Shown: piece by piece, positions 17,282-26,346 of the stretch
How positions within the stretch are numbered: position 1 is the first letter of the stretch
Layout of the letters: each line of letters opens with the position of its first letter
Assembly (NCBI RefSeq): GCF_020804225.1
Contig: NZ_WJBI01000001.1
Span: forward strand, 309,773 to 373,772
DNA length: 64,000 nt
Origin: Methanosarcina sp. DH2
GTDB lineage: Archaea > Halobacteriota > Methanosarcinia > Methanosarcinales > Methanosarcinaceae
Direction of reading: 5' to 3'
Notes under the pieces: model-generated
Seen by the model: only the letters and a program-made list of their open reading frames with translations
Told to the model about the DNA's origin: nothing
Database searches by the model: none
Translations under genes and position numbers: made by a program

Positions 17282-18325
17282 TTATCCGAAAAGGGCACCG
17301 AGTCCGGCCATTCCGTCTTCTTCGGCATGGTCCTCTTCTTCCTCTTCAGGTTCTTCTTCCTTCTTTTCTTCTTCTGCTGCTGCCGGAGCTGATACTGCAG
17401 CTGCTGCTGCGCTTGCGGCTGCCCCGAGAACTTCCCTCAGGTCTTCATCCACAGCATTTTCATCCTTGTCTGCGGCTTTGGACGCAACAGATGTCATCTG
17501 GATGTGTGCTTTTGCCAGCAGGGCATCCATGACTCCCGGTTCAAGGATAACAGCATTGACACCGAGGTTCTTTGATTCTGCATAGGCTTTTGCCAGCAGG
17601 GTGCCGATTGTTGCACTTGTCGGGTATGCGGTGTTGACTGAAAGGTTGAAAGCGTTCTGAACTGCACTGATAATGTCAGAGAAGTATTTGCTTTCGTCAA
17701 CTGCAAGGAGTTCCGGCTCGTAAATTGTCCCTTCATCGTAGGCGGCTCTAAGATCAAGCCCTATAATGAGTGGGTATATTTCCAGCTTTGAGAGCATGGT
17801 GGCGAGCTTCTGCGGGACTGCCTCGCCTGCTTTACAGACAACTTTAGTTTCCTTTATTGCTACCTTTCCGGCTTCGATTGAGGCAGGAATTCCTGCGCTC
17901 TGGAATTCGCCAAGAATCGGACCAGGCGGGAAACTGGTGGGCCCTTTCTGGACAATTATGTCCGCAGGAGCTATTGCGCCTCCTTTGATTGGAGAAGGAG
18001 TCTTTGTCTGTTCGAGCAATTTGTAAAGCTTGAAGGGACTTTCATTGGTAAATACCAGAGCAGTCTGCTTGTCAAGATATTTGTTCATCTCGGGAATGGT
18101 TTCCCCGAGCTGGTCTAAAGCCCGCTCTGTGAGGGTGTTCCTGGAGACTTTGAGCACCGCAACGTCCTTAAGGTCCCGGCGAATCTTCTGGATCTTAGTT
18201 GCGAGGATGCCTTCGATCCCGACCATCCCGAAAACTTTGTGGGATTGGATGAGTTCCTTTATGTTTTCGATTTCATCCTTTTTCCACTGGGGGATGTGCT
18301 CGGTGTGATGCCTTTCTTCTGCCAT
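17282..18325 (-). CDS. rpl10: Ribosomal protein L10 (P0)
   Basis: Base of the ribosomal stalk, anchoring L12 dimers to 23S rRNA. The 347-residue archaeal form has the rRNA-binding domain (HKVFGMVGIEGILATKIQKIRR), an inserted domain, long C-terminal spine helices for L12 binding, an Ala-rich hinge and the acidic tail ending [13 protein letters not shown] as in L12. It begins immediately after the L1 stop codon (18326), so the two are translationally coupled. Confidence 0.98.
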   Translation of the reverse strand: MAEERHHTEHIPQWKKDEIENIKELIQSHKVFGMVGIEGILATKIQKIRRDLKDVAVLKVSRNTLTERALDQLGETIPEMNKYLDKQTALVFTNESPFKLYKLLEQTKTPSPIKGGAIAPADIIVQKGPTSFPPGPILGEFQSAGIPASIEAGKVAIKETKVVCKAGEAVPQKLATMLSKLEIYPLIIGLDLRAAYDEGTIYEPELLAVDESKYFSDIISAVQNAFNLSVNTAYPTSATIGTLLAKAYAESKNLGVNAVILEPGVMDALLAKAHIQMTSVASKAADKDENAVDEDLREVLGAAASAAAAAVSAPAAAEEEKKEEEPEEEEEDHAEEDGMAGLGALFG

Positions 18326-18967
18326 TTACACCACCCTCTCTGATTTTCCCATGGTTGTCGTGACATAGACCGTTCTGAGGTTGTGCTTGCCCTTATCGAG
18401 GACACGCTCAAGCCTGGCCATAATAGTTTCAATATTCTCGGCAAGATCATCAGGATTCATAGTCCTTCTGCCGACAGCCACATGGAAGGTAAGTTTGTCT
18501 TTTGACCTGAGCCTGACCGCATTTTGCTTACTCTGGATCAGTTCGCCTATATCTTTGTTCGGCATGAGCGGGATAGGCATTTTGCCTCTGGGTCCCAGAA
18601 CAATACCAAGGTTCTTACCGATTATCGGCATGAACTGAGTTTCAGCAATAAAAAGGTCACATTCGTTTGCAAGAGTTCTGGCTCTGTTTTTGTCAGCTAC
18701 CAGCTCTTCGAGCTCAACGTCAGAAATAACATACGCAGCACCGGCAGCTTTTGCTCTCAGGCCAACGTCACCCTTTGCAAAAACGCCGATCTTCAGCTCT
18801 TTTCCGAGCCCGTGCGGAAGAATTACTTCTTCATCGACTCTGTTCTTTGGTTGGTTCATGTCAAGATTCTTTAAGTTAATCGCCAGGTCCACGCTTTCCG
18901 AGAAATTGCGTTTTGGCGACTCCTCAATAACTTTCTTGACAGCTTCCAGTATATTCTTTTCTACCAT
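18326..18967 (-). CDS. rpl1: Ribosomal protein L1
   Basis: L1-stalk protein, 213 residues, with the two-domain signature (LPHGLGKELKIGVFAKGD, GPRGKMPIPLMPNKDIGELIQ). In methanogens studied so far (Methanococcus), L1 also represses its own operon by binding the mRNA near its start. Here the gene follows a structured 236-nt spacer after rpl11, consistent with such control, though I cannot place the binding site with certainty. GGGGAGG lies just before the ATG. Confidence 0.98.
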   Translation of the reverse strand: MVEKNILEAVKKVIEESPKRNFSESVDLAINLKNLDMNQPKNRVDEEVILPHGLGKELKIGVFAKGDVGLRAKAAGAAYVISDVELEELVADKNRARTLANECDLFIAETQFMPIIGKNLGIVLGPRGKMPIPLMPNKDIGELIQSKQNAVRLRSKDKLTFHVAVGRRTMNPDDLAENIETIMARLERVLDKGKHNLRTVYVTTTMGKSERVV

Positions 18968-19203
18968 CTTGTTCCTCCCCGTAGTGTTTGAACTTAATGT
19001 CCAGACAGCCGTTCCGGCTTACTACGGTGGTCGTAGGGGCTCCCATCCGGGTTCTGTAATCTTAACAGTAAGCCACCAATAACTTCTTGTAAGCTATTCC
19101 AGTAGAAACACTGTTCAAGGCTCTTGTGCTATTAGTGGTATCCAATTTAAAACTATTGGTGTGTAAACAGAACCCGAATTAAAAGGTAAATGAAGAAGAA
19201 GGC
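18968..19203 (-). promoter_or_regulatory. Structured leader between rpl11 and rpl1
   Basis: Two nested long-range inverted repeats are present: CGGGTTCTGT 19048-19057 with 19167-19176 (10 bp, perfect), and CACCAATA 19074-19081 with 19154-19161 (8 bp, perfect). The segment between the outer stem and the L1 start includes GGATGGGAGCCCC in the transcript sense (about 19036-19048), which could mimic the L1-binding site of 23S rRNA. The folding follows from the sequence; the L1 binding is inferred. Confidence 0.55.
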
Positions 19204-19689
19204 TTACCACTCCTCGCCTGCAAGCAAATCATCAAATTTGCCTTCATCGAGTGCTTTCTGGCAGTCCTTGGCCTTCATTCCCTCTACATTCACGCCCATA
19301 GGGACACAGGTTCCCATTACCTCTTTCATTGTAGCTTTGAGGTCATAAGAAAGTACATCTTCCTTCTTCATACGGGCGATCTTTGCAACCTGCGGGATGG
19401 TGAGGTTACCAACAACCTCGCTTCCTGCAGTTCCTGACCCTTTCTGAATCCCAAGCTCTTTCATGACCAGGGATGCGGTCGGAGGGGTGCCTACCTCGAT
19501 CTCGACGTTTTTCTTGTCGTCAACAATTATCTTCACAGGGACCTGCATTCCATTATAGTCCCTTGTTTTTTCATTGATCTTTTCGACCACTTCTTTTATA
19601 TTGACCCCGAGCGGACCAAGTGCCGGACCTAATGGTGGTCCGGGATTCGCTTTTCCTCCGGGGACAAGTGCTTCAACAATACTTGTCAT
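19204..19689 (-). CDS. rpl11: Ribosomal protein L11
   Basis: L11 of 161 residues binds the GTPase-associated centre of 23S rRNA. It has VPGGKANPGPPLGPALGPLGVN, the proline-rich linker start VGTPPTASLVMKELG and the C-terminal rRNA-binding helix region with MGTCVPMGVNVEGM. It lies 122 bp after spt5; a TATA-like sequence at about 19704-19720 in the gap and GGTGA near the start allow a separate promoter as well as read-through. Confidence 0.97.
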   Translation of the reverse strand: MTSIVEALVPGGKANPGPPLGPALGPLGVNIKEVVEKINEKTRDYNGMQVPVKIIVDDKKNVEIEVGTPPTASLVMKELGIQKGSGTAGSEVVGNLTIPQVAKIARMKKEDVLSYDLKATMKEVMGTCVPMGVNVEGMKAKDCQKALDEGKFDDLLAGEEW

Positions 19690-19811
19690 CTGAGTCTCAC
19701 CGGTTTTTATAAGTATAAATTTTGTAGATTTGTATCAATCCACTCTGAGTACTGGTGATTTTTGTTTATTAATAAGCTGGAATTTTCGGTATTTCCCATA
19801 CGATCTCTGGC

Positions 19812-20270
19812 TTAATCGTTGTCTTTTTTGAGTACCCGTACGGTATCGCCGCGAATCGTGATGGGGATCGGAACCACAGCATCGAAGAGTTCCACAGTAA
19901 TTTCCTCATGCCCTTCGTCAACCCTTTTAACCCGGGCTTTCTCTCCTTTGAAGGGTCCGGAGGTGACCTCAATTATAGCCCCTTCTTTAATTCCGGTCAC
20001 TATTGGCTTGGGTTTAAGGAAATGTTCTATTTCAGAGATTGAAGAACTCCCTTTGACAATGGCTCTTGCATGCGGAATTGTCTGGATTGCCAGTTCAACA
20101 ATTCCGGATTTCGGGGCCTCGACAAGGACGTATCCTTTGAGCTCATCAGGAGCCAGGATTGCCCGTATGTCCAGTTTCTCCTTCTTAGAAATCCTTGCAA
20201 GGGCCGTTGCTACTGACCTTTCCTGGTTTGCTGTGGTTTTGATTACGAATATCTGGGAATCCTCACTCAT
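19812..20270 (-). CDS. spt5: Transcription elongation factor Spt5 (NusG homologue)
   Basis: Archaeal Spt5 binds the RNA polymerase clamp and aids processivity and transcription-translation coupling. The NGN domain ([25 protein letters not shown]) is followed by one KOW domain ([22 protein letters not shown]). I set the start at ATG 20270, which overlaps the secE stop as ATGA; a longer reading from 20282 would add MGGP and lies inside secE. Together with secE and ftsZ this is a widely conserved archaeal gene order. Confidence 0.96.
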   Translation of the reverse strand: MSEDSQIFVIKTTANQERSVATALARISKKEKLDIRAILAPDELKGYVLVEAPKSGIVELAIQTIPHARAIVKGSSSISEIEHFLKPKPIVTGIKEGAIIEVTSGPFKGEKARVKRVDEGHEEITVELFDAVVPIPITIRGDTVRVLKKDND

Positions 20271-20482
20271 TGGGCCACCCACTGGGGCAACATTGTCAGC
20301 AGTACATAGATAATAAAACCAATTGCGCCCACAGCCAGAATGCCGGCACCTGCAACTTTGGCAATGGTCAAGAACTCTTCCCTGGACGGTTTTTTCGTAA
20401 GTTTCAGGACCCGCAGGTGTGCCCGGATTGCCTGACCAACGCTTTTTGTGGTTATACTCGGTTCAAATGTGGATTCTACCAA
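20267..20482 (-). CDS. secE: Protein translocase subunit SecE (Sec61 gamma)
   Basis: Small essential clamp subunit of the SecYEG channel: 71 residues with a cytosolic amphipathic helix ([21 protein letters not shown]) and one transmembrane helix near the C-terminus ([19 protein letters not shown]). The only available start is TTG at 20482. A TATA box TATATAAA at 20501-20508 on this strand puts the transcription start almost on this TTG, so the mRNA may be leaderless. It overlaps spt5 by ATGA. Confidence 0.95.
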   Translation of the reverse strand: MVESTFEPSITTKSVGQAIRAHLRVLKLTKKPSREEFLTIAKVAGAGILAVGAIGFIIYVLLTMLPQWVAQ

Positions 20483-20910
20483 TTAATTCACATCCAGGTT
20501 TTTATATACATATTTATTTTTATCTGGAGTTTTGCGCGCGGCTCTTCCTTTGTATATTGTATCTCCGATATTTGCTTTTCTATCGCAGAACATCGGATTT
20601 TACTTCTCAGGAAGGACGAGCGGATTATATTATTAATTCCTATTATATGAAGATATCACTGGCACAATCTTTAACACATCCAAAAGTTTAAACGCAGGAT
20701 TGGTGCTCACATAGTACCTTTAATCGTGTCAGTATAAATTTTCCTTTTTTGATGCCGAATTGTATCGGCATCATACTGCATTTACCATAAAAATAGTTTT
20801 CGATTGGATTTATATTCCTACGTTCCTTCTTTTTCCTTTCAGAGGAGGAAAACAGTATTTATTCCAACCGAACGTTTTTATCCATTTTTACTGTTTCGTT
20901 CCTGATTTGA
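20483..20910. other. Spacer ftsZ-secE with an 8-bp hairpin
   Basis: No gene seen. GATGCCGA (20751-20758) and TCGGCATC (20765-20772) form a perfect 8-bp hairpin with a 6-nt loop, lying between the end of ftsZ and the secE promoter. On the minus strand it is followed by A, not T, so it is not a standard terminator for ftsZ. The secE TATA box is at 20501-20508. Confidence 0.6.
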
Positions 20911-22035
20911 TCACTCTACGAAGTCAATTCCGTATTTATATGTAATGTTCTTATCGCTTCCATGACCGTAAATCTGGGCAGAAGTAACTCCTGTGACCAC
21001 GATCATGGTACGCACTGTCTGTTCGAGGTCAGGGTCAATCTGGGCACCCCATATCAGGCGGGCGTTGCTGTCTATGCGGCTGTAGACTTCCTGAACCACA
21101 CACTCAGCTTCCGAAATGGTCATGTCAGGGCCTCCAACCACATTAACAAGAGCAGAGGTCGCACCTGATATATCCACGTCAAGGAGAGGGCTGCGCAGAG
21201 CTTTCTGGACAGACTCAACAGCTTTATTCTCGCCGTCTGCCTCTCCAAGCCCTATCATGGCAACACCTCCGTTTTGCATAACAGTTCTTATATCTGCAAA
21301 GTCAAGGTTGACAAGTCCGGGCTTTGTAATCAGTTCGGTTATGCCCTTTACTGCTCTCATAAGAACTTCATCCGAGACCTTAAAGGCAGCCTGAAGCGGA
21401 AGTCTTGGGACAACTTCAATCAGCTTGTCATTGGGGACAACGATAACTGTGTCGGCAACGTCTCTCAGACGCTCGAGACCGGCTTCGGCATTTGTCCTTC
21501 TGACATGCCCTTCCACGCTGAACGGAAGGGTTACGACTGCAATTGTAAGGGCTCCTGCATCTCTGGCTGCCTCAGCCACTACAGGTGCAGATCCGGTTCC
21601 GGTTCCTCCTCCAAGGCCCGCGGTGATAAAAACCATATCTGAGCCCTGGACGATTTTGTTAATCTCATCAATACTCTCGATTGCAGCGTCTTCTCCTATC
21701 TGGGGGAGGCTGCCGGCTCCAAGTCCTCGGGTTTTCTTCCTACCGATGAGAATTTTTTTGCCGGAGCGTATATGAAGAAGGTGCTGAGCGTCAGTGTTCA
21801 GAGCAACAAGGTCTGCTCCCTGGATACCTTCACCCATCATGCGCTGGATGCTATTTGAACCGCCGCCGCCACAACCTACTACTTTGATGGTTGTTTTAAG
21901 GCTTCTCAGTATTTCTTCAAGTTCAGCATCTACTTCTAAGTTTTCATTAGAGTAATCTGAATTTGAATACTCTCCCTGCCCGGCACGTCCTTCCAGGGCA
22001 GATCGAGCAAGGGCTTCTTCCACAATGGATCTCAT
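20911..22035 (-). CDS. ftsZ: Cell division GTPase FtsZ
   Basis: Tubulin homologue that forms the division ring. Visible are the G-box [13 protein letters not shown], the N-terminal [19 protein letters not shown] and the synergy-loop segment [12 protein letters not shown]. About 374 residues from the chosen start. I prefer ATG 22035 ([16 protein letters not shown]), with GGAGG 11 bp before it; ATG 22053 (MEENSS) and 22113 are possible but lack such a site. A 10-bp inverted repeat lies at 22130-22190 upstream. It is followed by secE, spt5 and the ribosomal genes. Confidence 0.96.
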   Translation of the reverse strand: MRSIVEEALARSALEGRAGQGEYSNSDYSNENLEVDAELEEILRSLKTTIKVVGCGGGGSNSIQRMMGEGIQGADLVALNTDAQHLLHIRSGKKILIGRKKTRGLGAGSLPQIGEDAAIESIDEINKIVQGSDMVFITAGLGGGTGTGSAPVVAEAARDAGALTIAVVTLPFSVEGHVRRTNAEAGLERLRDVADTVIVVPNDKLIEVVPRLPLQAAFKVSDEVLMRAVKGITELITKPGLVNLDFADIRTVMQNGGVAMIGLGEADGENKAVESVQKALRSPLLDVDISGATSALVNVVGGPDMTISEAECVVQEVYSRIDSNARLIWGAQIDPDLEQTVRTMIVVTGVTSAQIYGHGSDKNITYKYGIDFVE

Positions 22036-22129
22036 GCTACTGTTTTCCTCCATTCTGCTGGGGTGATCATTAACGGATTGTATTAGAAACAAGTATATTA
22101 CATCAAGGATCAAATTATTTTAACCATCA

Positions 22130-22190
22130 CATATACAGTTTCCAATTTAATAGTTTTCCTTTTCCAGTTTTTGAATTTACACTGTATATG
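22130..22190. promoter_or_regulatory. Inverted repeat upstream of ftsZ
   Basis: CATATACAGT at 22130-22139 and its exact complement ACTGTATATG at 22181-22190, separated by 41 bp. Each arm contains a TATA-like core. It sits about 95-155 bp before the chosen ftsZ start, a possible operator or pair of opposed promoters. The rest of the spacer (22191-22535) is T-rich with no gene seen. Confidence 0.55.
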
Positions 22191-22535
22191 TTTAAGAATT
22201 TTATTAATGTTACTCTATCATCCTGTTTGATATTATTATCTATTGCTCTCCGGTATTATCCGGGCCAGTTTTTTCTTTCGGCTGGATCTCTTTAAATTTT
22301 TTTGCTTCAAATGTATATTTTTTTATTTTTTATATTTTTTTGAGGCTGGTTCCTGTATTTTTACCTTTCCCTTTTTTCCTGATTTTTCCATGCTTCTCCT
22401 TGATTCTATATCCTTCCCGGAGCTTGTTTATACTCAATCTCTGTTCAGAAATCTGCTCAGAAATCTGCCCAACAGTCTGTAGGCTACCTGCCCGGTCCTC
22501 CTCCTGGAGTCCGGTAAAACAGGTTATTTTCTCAG

Positions 22536-23126
22536 TTATGCTTTTCCTCTTGACTCCCCTAAAATGATGCCTGTTGCAATTAGATGAGCAACCCTGAGAG
22601 GCTCCGGAATATTACTTCTTATTGAAGTAAGGCGGACTATCTTTTCTGCGCTTTTTGCCCCGATTCCTGCTTTCTGAATATAAATCGGAGTCCTGTTATT
22701 TTCCGTGACCAGCTTCTCTATTTTGCCAGCTTTTTTTATTATCTCCCAGCGCACATCTCCATCGGAAAAATGCCTTAGAGCAGATCGAATCTTGTCAAAG
22801 TCCGGATAGGAGCGCATAACTACAATAACAGGAAGTCCTGTCTCCCTGTAAAGCTCCTCTATATCGACAACATTGAAGCCTCCGTAAGTAATCCCATCAA
22901 GCATGATAATTCTGATCTGACCGTAATGCCTGCTGTTCTTTATCATCGTGACCATCACCACGGTGGCATCAAGCCCGTCTTTTGTTATTTCGGATCGCAG
23001 GACTCCGTCTATCCAGTCTCCTCCTCTGAAAACAGTTCCTACTATCATTATTTTCTCGTTAAGAAGCGCAGAATCATCTATGGCCAGAATTCGGATTTCG
23101 GGTTTGATATGAAAATCTGAACTCAC
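22536..23126 (-). CDS. DUF99/UPF0215 family protein
   Basis: Conserved archaeal protein of unknown biochemical function, related to RNase H-fold/endonuclease V-like proteins. Seen are RILAIDDSAL near the N-terminus, TVFRGGDWIDGVL, IIMLDGITYGGFNVVDI and the C-terminal EPLRVAHLIATGI. I set the start at GTG 23126 (196 residues): a TATA box TTTTTTATAA (23147-23156) puts the transcription start on it, giving a leaderless mRNA. A longer frame to ATG 23198 exists but would place the first 24 residues across the promoter. It lies between pan and ftsZ. Confidence 0.85.
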   Translation of the reverse strand: MSSDFHIKPEIRILAIDDSALLNEKIMIVGTVFRGGDWIDGVLRSEITKDGLDATVVMVTMIKNSRHYGQIRIIMLDGITYGGFNVVDIEELYRETGLPVIVVMRSYPDFDKIRSALRHFSDGDVRWEIIKKAGKIEKLVTENNRTPIYIQKAGIGAKSAEKIVRLTSIRSNIPEPLRVAHLIATGIILGESRGKA

Positions 23127-23230
23127 AGGTATCTTTATGTACGAATTATAAAAAATAGTTTGCCGGTTTCCCATGAAGTCGCTTCCAGCATAAATCAAAA
23201 GGAAACAGGGATTTCTCCGGTAAAAACGGG

Positions 23231-23248
23231 AGCCCCTGAAGGGGGGCT
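23231..23248 (-). terminator. Hairpin after pan
   Basis: AGCCCC (23231-23236) pairs with GGGGCT (23243-23248), about 20-35 bp after the pan stop codon; T-rich sequence follows on both strands. A terminator for pan is likely, before the DUF99 promoter. Confidence 0.6.
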
Positions 23249-23266
23249 TTTGTAGCTTACCGGATT

Positions 23267-24565
23267 TTACACGAACATTGTCGTCTCAGGAGGGGCGACA
23301 GGCATCATCTTCTGCGTATCCGCAGCTATAGATACTTTGTCTACTGCTTCGAGGAAATCTCCCATCTCAACGAGTTCCTTATCTTTTCTGACCGCGAACA
23401 TGCCTGCTTCAGTGGCAATTGCCTTCAGGTCTGCTCCGCTCATCCCTTCGGTAGCTTTTGCGAGCTTCTTAAAGTCGATGTCTCCCGCAAGAGTCATCCT
23501 TTCACAATGGATTTTGAGGATCTTTCCTCTGGCTTCTATTCCGGGCATAGGAACATGGACAAGCCTGTCAAAACGGCCTGGCCTGAGAATTGCCGGGTCA
23601 AGGACGTCCGGTCTGTTTGTTGCTGCAATAATCCGGATGTTCTTTCTCTTGTCAAAGCCATCCATTTCTGCAAGAAGCTGCATCAAAGTTCTCTGAACTT
23701 CTCTATCTGCGCCAGTTGTCTCGTTTAAACGCCTTGCAGCTATCGAATCCAGTTCATCGATGAAGATGATACTGGGAGCTTTTTTCCGTGCCATCTCGAA
23801 TATTTCCCTGACCAGCTTGGAGCCGTCCCCTATGTACTTCTGTACAAGTTCGGAACCTACGACTCTGATAAATGTCGCATTGGTTCTATGGGCTACGGCT
23901 TTTGCGAGCAGGGTTTTACCTGTTCCCGGAAGCCCGTAGAGTAGTACTCCTTTCGGGGGCTCAATTCCTATCCGGGCAAAGCGTTCAGGATCAATTAGCG
24001 GAAGTTCGACTGCTTCCTGAAGTTCCTGAATCTGCTCATCGAGACCGCCTATCTGGTCATAATCCACTTCAACACTTTCGATAACCTCCATTGCAGCAAC
24101 AAAAGGCTCTTCCGTGGAAGGAATAACCTCTGCAATGGCAAGTGTATGCTGGTTCAAGGCAACTTTTGCCCCTGGCAGCAGTTTTTTCTCGTCAATGTAT
24201 TGTGAGACGTTAACCAGAAACTGAGGCCCGTTACTGCTACGGACAATTATACGATCATTTTTTATCACATCAATAACCGTACCAATGATCAATGGAGAGG
24301 TCTTCATGCGGTCGAGCTCTGACTGCAGCTTTCGTATTTCTCTCTCATACTTGATCTTCTGGTTCTCCAAATAGCGTTTTTCGGACTCTATCTGGCTACA
24401 CTGCTCTTCCAGAAAACTGTTGCGGCTTTCAAGTTGCCTCACTCGGTCCTGGACGCTTTCAGTTGACTCCCCCAGCTCTCCAGGCTCGATTCCGTCATAC
24501 ACAGATCCGGGCTTCACAAGGTGACTGCGCATGCTTTCATCCTTACTTTTGGTACTTTCCGTCAT
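23267..24565 (-). CDS. pan: Proteasome-activating nucleotidase PAN
   Basis: AAA+ hexameric unfoldase that feeds proteins to the archaeal 20S proteasome. N-terminal coiled coil ([20 protein letters not shown] region), then an OB domain, then the AAA module with Walker [14 protein letters not shown], Walker [12 protein letters not shown], sensor-1 IIAATNRPD and arginine fingers in LRPGRFDR. I start at ATG 24565 (432 residues): GGAG precedes it and the TATATA box at 24597-24602 lies about 35 bp upstream, which excludes the longer frame. The C-terminus is TMFV: the HbYX docking motif would need Tyr where Phe stands. Confidence 0.95.
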   Translation of the reverse strand: MTESTKSKDESMRSHLVKPGSVYDGIEPGELGESTESVQDRVRQLESRNSFLEEQCSQIESEKRYLENQKIKYEREIRKLQSELDRMKTSPLIIGTVIDVIKNDRIIVRSSNGPQFLVNVSQYIDEKKLLPGAKVALNQHTLAIAEVIPSTEEPFVAAMEVIESVEVDYDQIGGLDEQIQELQEAVELPLIDPERFARIGIEPPKGVLLYGLPGTGKTLLAKAVAHRTNATFIRVVGSELVQKYIGDGSKLVREIFEMARKKAPSIIFIDELDSIAARRLNETTGADREVQRTLMQLLAEMDGFDKRKNIRIIAATNRPDVLDPAILRPGRFDRLVHVPMPGIEARGKILKIHCERMTLAGDIDFKKLAKATEGMSGADLKAIATEAGMFAVRKDKELVEMGDFLEAVDKVSIAADTQKMMPVAPPETTMFV

Positions 24566-24596
24566 GGAGCTCCGAATATTATTTAAGTTCATACCG

Positions 24597-24602
24597 TATA
24601 TA
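24597..24602. promoter_or_regulatory. Palindromic TATA box shared by pan and mbf1
   Basis: TATATA is its own complement and sits between the divergent pan (start 24565) and mbf1 (start 24623). On the minus strand it is well placed for pan; on the plus strand it would give a start at about 24623, near the mbf1 ATG. A second possible mbf1 box is ATATTATTTAAG at about 24576-24587. Confidence 0.5.
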
Positions 24603-24622
24603 GCGTTTTCGAAGTGATCAAT

Positions 24623-25108
24623 ATGCAGTGCGAAATATGTGGTGCAGAGATCCGCGGAACGCCTATATGCGTTACAATCGACAACAGCGAACTCCAGGTC
24701 TGCCAAAAATGTGCACCGTACGGTAAGCCCGTTGACAAGCGGACTCCCGTATCAAGGAAAGTCTCTCCGGTAGTTCGTACGGTACCACGAACTGAAAAGA
24801 GGCCAAAGAAGGATTTCTTCGATATTTTGAAAGATGAACTTCTGGACAACTACGATCAGATTATCCGGGACGCCAGAGCAACTAGAGGCTGGTCTCAGGA
24901 GGATCTGGCTGAAAACATCAAAGAGAAAGCATCTCTTATCAAAAAGATAGAGAGAAGAGAAATAGTACCCGAAGATTCCGTTAGAAAGAAACTGGAACAC
25001 ACCCTTAATATCAAACTTACAGAACGCCTGGATGCCGCAGGGCAGGAAGTCTCTCACATGAAGAAAGACACTACTCTTGGCGATATAGTTAAAATAAAAC
25101 GCAAATAA
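24623..25108 (+). CDS. mbf1: Archaeal multiprotein bridging factor 1
   Basis: MBF1 homologue of 162 residues. An N-terminal zinc ribbon ([12 protein letters not shown], then VCQKCAPYG) is followed by a basic linker and a Cro-type helix-turn-helix ([25 protein letters not shown]). In archaea it associates with ribosomes and possibly transcription. I prefer ATG 24623, with GAAGTGATC before it, over the GTG at 24614 in the same frame. It is divergent from pan, an arrangement that suggests co-regulation of protein quality control and translation. Confidence 0.95.
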   Translation: MQCEICGAEIRGTPICVTIDNSELQVCQKCAPYGKPVDKRTPVSRKVSPVVRTVPRTEKRPKKDFFDILKDELLDNYDQIIRDARATRGWSQEDLAENIKEKASLIKKIERREIVPEDSVRKKLEHTLNIKLTERLDAAGQEVSHMKKDTTLGDIVKIKRK

Positions 25109-25503
25109 GTTATGAGTTTTAACTGTAAAGTTTTAAATTGAGGTTTTGTTCCAGCAAGCACAACTGTTTCCGGCAGGTTTTTCCTTCCGGAAACAACTGA
25201 CGGATAGAGTTTTCATTCGAATAGGTTTTCCTTTAGGTTTCTTGAAATTGTTTTGCCCTCTGCTTTTTAATCAACCTTAATCTATTTTTTATTGTACTTT
25301 TAATAATCCATCTTAATCTGCCTTTTAACGATACTTTTAATAATCCATCTTAACTTATGGCAGTGCGCCTAATTTATCTTTTAACTGCAGTTTTAATAAT
25401 CGTCTATAAAGTTAATCTCTAGAGTTTGTCTCTAAATCTCTTTCCAGGCTTCTTCTCGTTTTTCAGAACTTCTTTTTTCCAGGACCGACTCTTCTGAGTT
25501 GCG
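25109..25503. other. Spacer with degenerate direct repeats
   Basis: No gene seen. The stretch from about 25260 to 25405 has decayed direct repeats of the type CTTTTAATAATCCATCTTAA (clearest copies near 25300 and 25346, with a partial copy near 25391), about 46 bp apart. Confidence 0.5.
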
Positions 25504-26346
25504 TTAAAGCTCGACTTCTATATCGTAAACCTTTTCCGGATTCTCCTTGTGGATAATCCAGAAAGGTTCTTCTCCATATATTTCCATCAGTTTTAGGGTC
25601 CTTTTCGGGATTGTCTTCGGGCCAAGTACCGCGCCCGGTCTGTCAGGGTCATCGATATAGTCAGTTTCCATCATAAAGCGGGACCCCTCTTCAAGCGCCT
25701 GCTCGATTGCCCCTTTAACAGATATGACCCCTGGAAAAATCCCGAGTTCTTCACATGTATTTACGAGCGGGGGAGAATAATGTTTGACTACCCTGTGCAT
25801 TTTTATTCCTGTTTTTTTTGCCCTTCCTGCTATATCGCGAAGTTCGGTCTCTCCCACATTTTCGGTATGGAGCTGGACTGCGCAGTCCTGTTCTTTTCCG
25901 AGAGAAAATGCATATTCCATTATCTCATTCGAGGCTGTCCAGAAATCTGAGGGTACAGGGTAGTGCGGGCGTCCTGATTTTATTCCTACTGCAAGACCTT
26001 GTTCCACATATCCTGCAGCAAGCTCAAGCCCTTTTTTCATGGTTTCTGCAGCTTCTGATAATTCCATGTATTCCGTAAGCTTTGAAATTTCAGCAGGGTG
26101 GACCCCAAGGACCGGAAAAGCCCTGACTCCAATCTCGCGGATTTTTGATGCGATTTCCACTGTTTCGTCAAAGACCGCAAGATAATCCTCGGGTTTCCTG
26201 ACCGTAACCCCAAGGGACCAGCTGGGTTTGGTGACCAGGATTATATGCGTCCCGCCAGATTTCTGAAACTCTTTTACTGCCTCAAGCCCTCTGGCTCTTG
26301 GATCTATATGCATATGGTTATCGGTAATCGGAATTTTTGCAGGCAT
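25504..26346 (-). CDS. TatD-related metal-dependent hydrolase
   Basis: TIM-barrel amidohydrolase-superfamily protein, 280 residues. Metal-ligand positions are seen in ITDNHMHIDP (HxH), LGVHPAEI, AVQLHTENVGE, MHRVVKHY and METDYIDDP. This pattern is that of archaeal TatD-like proteins, a family that includes DNases; the actual substrate is unknown. It begins at ATG 26346 and is a single gene, divergent from the isocitrate dehydrogenase gene across a 400-bp spacer. Confidence 0.8.
   Translation of the reverse strand: MPAKIPITDNHMHIDPRARGLEAVKEFQKSGGTHIILVTKPSWSLGVTVRKPEDYLAVFDETVEIASKIREIGVRAFPVLGVHPAEISKLTEYMELSEAAETMKKGLELAAGYVEQGLAVGIKSGRPHYPVPSDFWTASNEIMEYAFSLGKEQDCAVQLHTENVGETELRDIAGRAKKTGIKMHRVVKHYSPPLVNTCEELGIFPGVISVKGAIEQALEEGSRFMMETDYIDDPDRPGAVLGPKTIPKRTLKLMEIYGEEPFWIIHKENPEKVYDIEVEL

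Noticed and set aside
22243-22482. 79-codon frame before ftsZ
   Set aside because: F/L/S-rich translation of a T-rich spacer; no ribosome site.
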